This document shows positions 57,501 to 64,000 of a DNA stretch of 64,000 nt, one piece after another. The notes beneath the pieces were generated by a model. It saw only the letters and a list, made by a program, of their open reading frames with translations. It had not been told where the DNA came from and did no database searches. The stretch is from Owenia fusiformis. Taxonomy: Eukaryota > Annelida > Polychaeta > Sabellida > Oweniidae. The DNA is taken from positions 49,867,885 to 49,931,884 of the forward strand of contig CAIIXF020000001.1 in the NCBI GenBank assembly GCA_903813345.2. The letters are read 5' to 3'. A program made the translations under genes and the position numbers. Each line of letters begins with the position of its first letter. The first letter of the stretch is position 1.

Positions 57501-60500
57501 TAAATGTGTTATTTGTTTAAACAAATGTTTTACTCATAATTAATGAATCGTTTAGTAAACTCCCATTTGAACTCAACTCTAAATGACCGAAGTATTTGAT
57601 TTGTCTTTTTATAATATCAACTACATGTACCAAAGGTATTCTTCCCAATTCTCCTCTTACTACTTATTATGTTGATGGCAGAGATATTTGACAGCTCATA
57701 GATATATATATCTTCACAGTGTGAGTGTACTCATAGATATAAATCATATTTTTTCAGGTCAAAACCATAGGATAATCCATAGGGTATTAAGAATATAGCA
57801 ATAACCTCATTTCAAAGGGCCCAATCCAGGGCAAAGATTTCACAGTTTTGCCCATGGAAATGAAGTTATTAGTATTCACTTATCACAACCTATTGAAAAC
57901 TAAGTACAAACTCATTATCCACCCCAGACCAGGCGGCCAGGCTGGCAGTTGGTATTTAGCATCTGTAACAAATGCGAGGTGGTGACATTTTGCATGTTTT
58001 GTTGTCCTTTTTGTGACAACACTATGTTTTTGCATCACATGTACCCAACTCTCTTCAGAACATATTAATGAAAGGCAATCAACATTTTTTCATTTTAATC
58101 TTTTTTAGACATACGTAGAAGGTTGGATGACCTTGCAAATGGGACTCCCCCACAACAAGACCGCTCTGTGAGGAATGGTGTTAAAGGTTTAATACAAGAA
58201 CTTAGGGAGCAGGAACTACGCAATCAAGAGTCCATTGAGGACTTAAAGAGACAGGTGTCTGGTTTAAACAAAGCAAGGTAGGTGATCTGATTTAAGGCTT
58301 CCATCAAGTCTCCTGACCCATCTCTCTCCAATCTACTTCACTTTTTTTGTTCACATTTTGGGGTAGTTGAAGTGTTTAGGAGAGAGACATCACATTGGTT
58401 GAAGCAAGTCTATTTTGACTTATTTCAAGTTTTTTACCCCGCATTTGTTCTTTTTTTTTAAAAAAACTGTATTTTTTACTCGCAAATCTAGTACACATGA
58501 AGTCAACACTGGTGCCTTTGGGCAGAGTTTTTATACAATCGAAGGTGGTTTCCACAACCTGTCTTATTACTGGCATATATACATTTGTCAATTTTAACAT
58601 GGTCTCTATGGTTAATCTACCTGATATGGAAATCACAAAATCAAAAAATTTGAAATTTCTCATATGAAGATTTCGAATATATCATTTTGACTAAATATTA
58701 CAACTTCTACATGTAGTCTATTGAATTACCATATCTTTTCACTTCTATTTGAAACAACCAATTTATTGGTTTTTATCCATACAGTAGCCCTCCTGTGACT
58801 ATTGAAGATCTGCTTAGTCTAAAAGACAGAACTAACGACATACATGATACACTTCTCAACAAAAAAGTACAGAAAGTCTGGAACAAAACCAGAACACAAG
58901 AAGAGAGCAGAAACACACAAATTCAGTCTAAATGGAATCTCTGTAAATCAAAAATTGGTAAAAATACAGTGTTACATACACTGAGTGAGCATTTCTCGGA
59001 AGATAATGCAAAGGAAAGTGTTAACGAAGATATCAGACCTGACTCTGAGGCTTCTTCAAGAGAGAGTGATGTGACATTATCAAGATATGGTGTAAAATTG
59101 AGCCCAGAGAGTCCTTTTGAAAATGAGCCAAACTATACCCATACTGGTGTAGAAAATAGATGGAGATTGCCTCCAGTACAATCCATGAAACTGAAGCACA
59201 CTGTAAATGCAACAGGGAGTGATGATGAGAAATCACTTGATAGTCTGATTTCTCTAATACAGCCAGAATATGATAACACAGCTAATGAAAGATATATGGT
59301 TGGTACAAAATACACTGTCAAACCAGTGGATAGCACAAGAAAATTACAGACCTACGGGGCATTCCCTAAAACCAATAGGGAATATGACAGTGTAGAAATG
59401 AAAAACGAAAGCCCTTTATATGATCTTCCACTTAACCACAGAAATTATCACAATTTAGAAACATATTCTGGAGCATATAAGATTGATGACTCGCACCAAT
59501 TAACACCATATAAAAACAGCTACAGAAAATGGATGGAAACATTGGACCAAAGGATAAATGATCAGCAAGAATTTATGATGCAAGAAGAATATATGTTACA
59601 GAGGAGGTATCATGACTGTCACCAGGGTCAAAGGTACTCCATGTATTAGGAGAAATTATTTAGACATTACACTGTTATTTGTTGTTGTTTCTTGTTTATG
59701 ATTAATCATTTTTTGATGTTAAAGCCTCGCAGTCTCATTTGCTCTTTGGCAGCCACAACCCCACAAAATTGATATAGAAAATCTATATCACACTGCTTAT
59801 CCCTATATTTATGCTACATATTTCTCTTATTTCGGGAAGCTACACAGCTGTCGTAATTTCCGTAGATCAGATGTGACTGAGGCATTTAAGGAATTGTTGC
59901 ATTATCATTAAGAATATTTTATTTATTCATTGTTTGCATTACACTTTTATTCAAGTATATGGATTAATATGAGTGTTGTTCCAAATACTTATTAGCTCCT
60001 TTTCATTCATTATGGTACAGTGCTGGCTTAAATCGTTCTTTGAAAAGGTGTTCCAAACAGAGAGGGTCCATTTTTGCAACAACCCAAAATCTTCATAAAT
60101 AATTATATACCTGTACAAAGACATGTATTTATTGTTTTGCAATATATTTGTGTTCTAGGAATATGTATTTTATTAATTATGGATATCTAAAACATAACAC
60201 TGAATATCTTATGTATTTGCAGGAATGATTACAGACACAGCAATAAGAATGCTTTAGCAGCAGAAATCAGGTGACAACATACCTTTTTTGTGAAGTAATA
60301 ATATACAAGTAGTACTTCATTCTGTCGATGTGAATAACAGTGTTGCACAAGTAACATTCCAAAGCAAAACAGTTAAGGGGAGAATTTAACTTTGAAAAGT
60401 GACGCAGATTTCCAAAAATGTTAAAGCCTTAGTCCAATATTGCTTTCAGTAAATAATTAATGTATTTTATTTACATGAATTAACGATGCAAATAAAAACC

Positions 60501-63500
60501 ATTACCTGTTAAAAGAGCTTTTCACAAAAGGTAGATCTTATAATATGACCTTCATATATATTATGTTTGTTGTAGTGCAATGAGATCAGCCTACCTGAGG
60601 GATGGTGGTAGCGACCCTGCTGTTTTGGCACAGATGGCTGAGTTAGAATATGAGGCCACTAAACTATTGGAGGATCAACCTCAAAGACAACCAGCTTGTG
60701 AGTATATCCTATATGAGGTTGAGAATATAGGGATTATCCTGAAGAAAATATATATGTACAAATGCAGCATATTCCAGTGGAATAAGGTGTTCCACTTAGA
60801 CAGGTCTTACTGTATATGTTTATCAGTGATTTCCTCTGGGGCTTCGCTTGGTTGAATATCTCAAAATTGAATTGCACCCTATCGAAAGTCTGCTTGGACC
60901 TGCTAAACTGGTGAAATAATGAGATTTTTATTGCACCATTCAGAGGCTATGTTGTATTGAGTTTGCTTTTGGCATCCTGACTTGTTTTGTTTTACTTTAA
61001 CAGGTTCAGTTAGGATTTAGTACCCCTTTGAGAAAATTCCCAGAGAAATCACTACGTATGATAGGTGTATATGTAACGTATATGTATAACCTTTTTAATG
61101 TATATGCTTTTTATGATCCTAGATGTCCAGCACCAAATTGCAGATGATATCAGTGCACAGATCCTTGCCCTAGAACTTGAGAATAAACGTCTACAGAAAC
61201 ACCTCATATCAATGCAGACACAAAATAGGAACAGAGGTATGTACCAGATATTCTGAGAACAAGTCTGGGGTTTGAAATGAAAGTAATATTTTGTAATGTT
61301 TTCCACAGGTTCTATGGCTTTTGTTTGAAAGTAGAAAAGGCCAAATGGGATTTTATATGAAACATCTTACAAAAATTGATCTGATAGTTTGAACAGCCAT
61401 CTAGCTGAACACACTTTTTGGACAAAAAACTGATAATTTTAGCCTCTATTCAAGACTTTTACTGTCTTATTTCTTATTTTATAGACTTTACCGAGGACTT
61501 CCAAAGGCAACACATGAGGAAACTGATTCAGCTACAGCAGGAGATGGAGCAAGTGAAGCAGCAGATGAGCCTAGCTAACGTTCAGAGGAACATAGAGCAA
61601 CTGAAGCAAACACCTCCAAATAAATTGGTATGTACATGTATGTCATATATGACTTTGGGAGACAACAATTTCATTTTTGATTGTTCAAATTGATATCAGC
61701 GGATAAAGGAGCTGTAATTAAAGTTTAAGGAGCCAGTAATGCATTACAGTGTAAATGAATTGATATATCAGATCAATTTGATATCCAAGGAGGGAAGAGA
61801 ATTTTTTCCTTATGATTGTCATCACAATTGTTATTTCAACAGGAATCAAGTCAAAACCAGCCAACTGAAAGTCAAGCAGAAATCCCTGCTTTGCTCAGCA
61901 AGACTTCAAACAACATGTATGACAATGATCTCCTTCCTGCCCCTTATGATCCACAGTAAGTAAAACATTATCATCATTATTTGAAAAATCTGTTTTGAAA
62001 AAAAATTTTGTTGTGGATTTTCATGTTATTAGAGATGCATGAATCTTTGCAATAGCACTATACATCTCACTTAGTTTTCCCAGTTTGACCATCAGCTTCC
62101 AAGAAAAAGTATTTGAAGTGATGAAAATGTGGTACAAATATAGCAATTAAAAAAAATTGGGTGTGTGGCGCATCTCTATATTAGGAAATATATAGAAGTT
62201 CCATTGCATGTTATTTTCCCATGAACCTACTTTTGTGCTCTACAGTCTACTGTAACTATCATGCATCATTAAATAAAACTATAAATCAACCTAAACGTCA
62301 TCATAGTTAGGTTGAGATTCCAAAGTAGACCCCACCTCGAAGAATGAGATTTCATTTTTACCTTCAGAGCTGGCTTTGTGGTTTTCTATGACTATGTTTT
62401 ACATCTGGAACCCAGTCTTCACACATCGCGACTTATCATTGGTCTATTTGATGAAACAGCAGAGATGGGAGAGCCATCTATACTCCCAAGTGTGTACTGT
62501 GAGATGAACCAGGATAGTTTATACCAGGATGCAACTAGCATGGCCCTTATAGCAGCCAAACAGCCTGTACCTAGGTATGGTATAATTCTGTTGGATATTC
62601 TCTCAAAACTCAATATAAATGTGGCCAATGTGACATTGTATTTAATTCCCCGGTACAGTTTATTGGAATTGATGTACATGTATAAGACAGGGGCGTAGCC
62701 AGCTTTCAGTCAGGGAGGGGTCTATCGCCAAACAAATTTCGGTTTTACAGCCAGGGGGGTGCGATTGTGGCATAAACAAGCCAAAAATCAAGATTTATTT
62801 TGAATTTTAGGAAAATTTGTGCAACTTCTTTCAAAATTGAGCTAGAAGCTTCAAATAAAAAGCATTTTAAAGCTCTTTTCCTCTTCTATATCATGGTTAT
62901 ATTTTTATTGGTTATGGGGGGGGGTGCGATCACAACCATAGCACACCCCCCCTGGCTACACCTATGTAAGATAACACCTTTCTGTTACAGTTGTAGTCCT
63001 TCTCAGACCCTCAGCATGGTTATAGAACTACAGGCCTCTAACTCAGAGTCCAATAGATTGACTACACGGGCTTGGACCAAGATGGATCTATTTGATGAAT
63101 ACAATAGAGTGATCTCTGGAAGATGGAAGCTTCCATTGAGGGCAAATCCAATTAAACCTACGCTTCCAACTAGTCAACTTAATACTTTGGCACAGGTAAG
63201 TTACTAACAGATGGCTTTATTACTGAAACTTAATTGTAAGTCATTTTGTATCTACTGTACAATTTTTTAAGATTATGAGAACAAGAATGTCTTGCATACC
63301 AGTGTTGAATCAAGTAAGTGCTGCAATGTTGGATGTACTTGAGATAATGAAAATAGGTAGGCTCTCAGCCTTATGCCCACCTGAAGAATGAAATATTGGC
63401 TTACATGGCATAACTGTAAAATTGAGTTTACTGAGTTTACACTTAAGAAAATGGTGCTGTACATTTGTATGCTATGTACTTCCAGTATGGCCAGGCTGAG

Positions 63501-64000
63501 ATTTACTTGCGTTTAGTCAACTATAGGGATGCTGACCATCAGTCCCAGTCAACAGCCTCCCCAGAGCATAGTCACATGTACCAGTTCCCTCCCCAGGTAT
63601 TAATTCACATGCTTTTCTTAAGTGTGATCTTCATCAAGTTTTACTCTGAAATTTCTTTTGAATACATTGGATTAATTATGTCCCCACCAAGAAATGGTTA
63701 CTTTGTAATAGCCATCATTTTTGTGACGTGTTGGCATTTCACATTTGGTGTAACTTATGATTTCTCTTTTATAATTGCAATCAGGTGGTACTAGATATTT
63801 TGTGCTGTTAATGTCTTGTGTTTGTAAAATCAATGTTACCATGATGAAATCATTTAGATTGTATTGTAGATGTTGGGTATACCAAAGCAACTAAACCATT
63901 TTGATAAAAACAATCACATGAAAATTCTAACATTTGGCTATCTGTGTCCAACAGAAATCAACAGCAAAGTATGTTTCAGCATCAATGCTAAAGAGAAATA
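54524..64000 (+). CDS. CCDC17: Coiled-coil domain-containing protein 17, 5' part (14 exons, runs off window)
   Basis: Exons: 54524-54640, 55026-55241, 56622-56745, 58109-58277, 58785-59633, 60223-60270, 60576-60697, 61123-61236, 61485-61627, 61843-61955, 62368-62574, 62991-63195, 63486-63596, 63955 to the edge. All are GT-AG and in phase, about 861 residues so far. The N-terminus has a C2HC-type zinc finger (CKECKMIFSNPNQLSIHKQKFC pattern: Cys-X2-Cys-X12-His-X5-Cys). Coiled coil follows (LIQELREQELRNQ; later LALELENKRLQKHL and LIQLQQEMEQVKQQM). The C-terminal part matches vertebrate CCDC17: LRDGGSDPAVLAQMAELE, LLPAPYDPQAGFVVFYDYVL, ISGRWKLPLRANPI and AEIYLRLVNYRDAD. The large exon 5 (849 nt) is polar and low in similarity. 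Function is poorly known even in vertebrates. The start Met sits before the zinc finger with AAG before ATG. Confidence 0.93.
55312..56340. repeat. Dispersed repeat, second copy (inverted relative to 27575-28400), in CCDC17 intron 2
   Basis: Starts GGCTCACACAGTGAGCC, then about 18 GTCC/GTCT units, and ends AGGACCGTGGGTCCTTCAT. It matches the 27575-28400 repeat in reverse but contains about 130 bp more (55745-55880). Intron insertion only; no coding frame. Confidence 0.85.
56934..57680 (-). pseudogene. Non-LTR retrotransposon 3' ORF remnant, antisense in CCDC17 intron 3
   Basis: A 170-codon minus-strand frame (56934-57446) resembles the C-terminal tail of LINE polyproteins: RLCISTHNLEIERGRYTKP, then a Cys cluster FCKICKD and DETNFLIKCKKLEFIR. 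Upstream, in another frame (about 57560-57670), GRIPLVHVVDIIKRQIKYF continues the same kind of sequence, so the copy is frameshifted. The reverse-transcriptase core is absent. A 5'-truncated, dead insertion. Confidence 0.7.
62688..62966. mobile_element. Second GTAGCCAG-end transposon, in CCDC17 intron 11
   Basis: Starts CAGGGGCGTAGCCAG and ends with the inverted CTGGCTACACCTATG. A perfect 5 bp direct repeat, TAAGA, flanks it (62683-62687 and 62967-62971). It lies 24 bases before the exon 12 start at 62991, so the acceptor tract is just outside it. Its middle (62800-62920) is the same sequence as an arm of the fold-back at 51863-52371. Confidence 0.8.

Noticed and set aside
59634-59649. Stop codon after CCDC17 exon 5 as the true gene end
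   Set aside because: A GTACTC donor at 59634 joins in phase to 60223, and downstream exons match the CCDC17 C-terminal part.

Overview
This is an A+T-rich stretch of animal nuclear DNA with spliced genes, canonical GT-AG introns and many transposon-derived repeats. Non-vertebrate-style local duplication of class C GPCRs, CCDC17 and a tetranucleotide-repeat/fold-back transposon load suggest a marine invertebrate, possibly a deuterostome such as a hemichordate. The species cannot be fixed from the sequence alone.

Layout. (1) 165-917: the last two coding exons of an unrecognised plus-strand gene. (2) 918-12230: a gene-poor interval of inverted-repeat elements, including a 2.56 kb element at 6824-9387 with long inverted arms around a G+T-rich core. 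(3) 12231-15168: a minus-strand mGluR-like class C GPCR (copy B). (4) 16867-50789: the complete phenylalanine-tRNA ligase beta subunit gene (FARSB), minus strand. I can join 18 exons in phase, giving 588 codons plus stop. (5) Inside FARSB intron 12 (20225-42101, 21.9 kb), on the opposite strand, sit two more GPCR copies (A at 22343-25286, C at 28954-32526) and an ankyrin-repeat gene with an uninterrupted coding region (36839-38755). A transposon-like element with a C2H2 zinc-finger exon (38907-40769) lies there too. (6) 50790-54523: an interval filled with transposons, including a hAT-like element with a perfect 8 bp target duplication. (7) 54524 to the end: the first 14 exons of CCDC17 on the plus strand, divergent from FARSB and running off the window.

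FARSB is a housekeeping protein-synthesis gene. The GPCRs are presumably sensory or modulatory receptors, and A, B and C are recent duplicates, similar even in their single intron. Glutamate-binding receptors keep an Arg before the 'VEA' motif; here that position is Leu or His, while the alpha-amino/carboxylate Ser-Thr and Asp motifs remain. A ligand other than glutamate is therefore likely. The most unusual non-genic structures are the G+T-rich inverted-arm element, the CGCGGGA-array hAT-like element with a nested fold-back, a 26 bp palindrome that looks like two element ends fused, and a fold-back mariner carrying two inverted transposase tails. No function is claimed for any of them.
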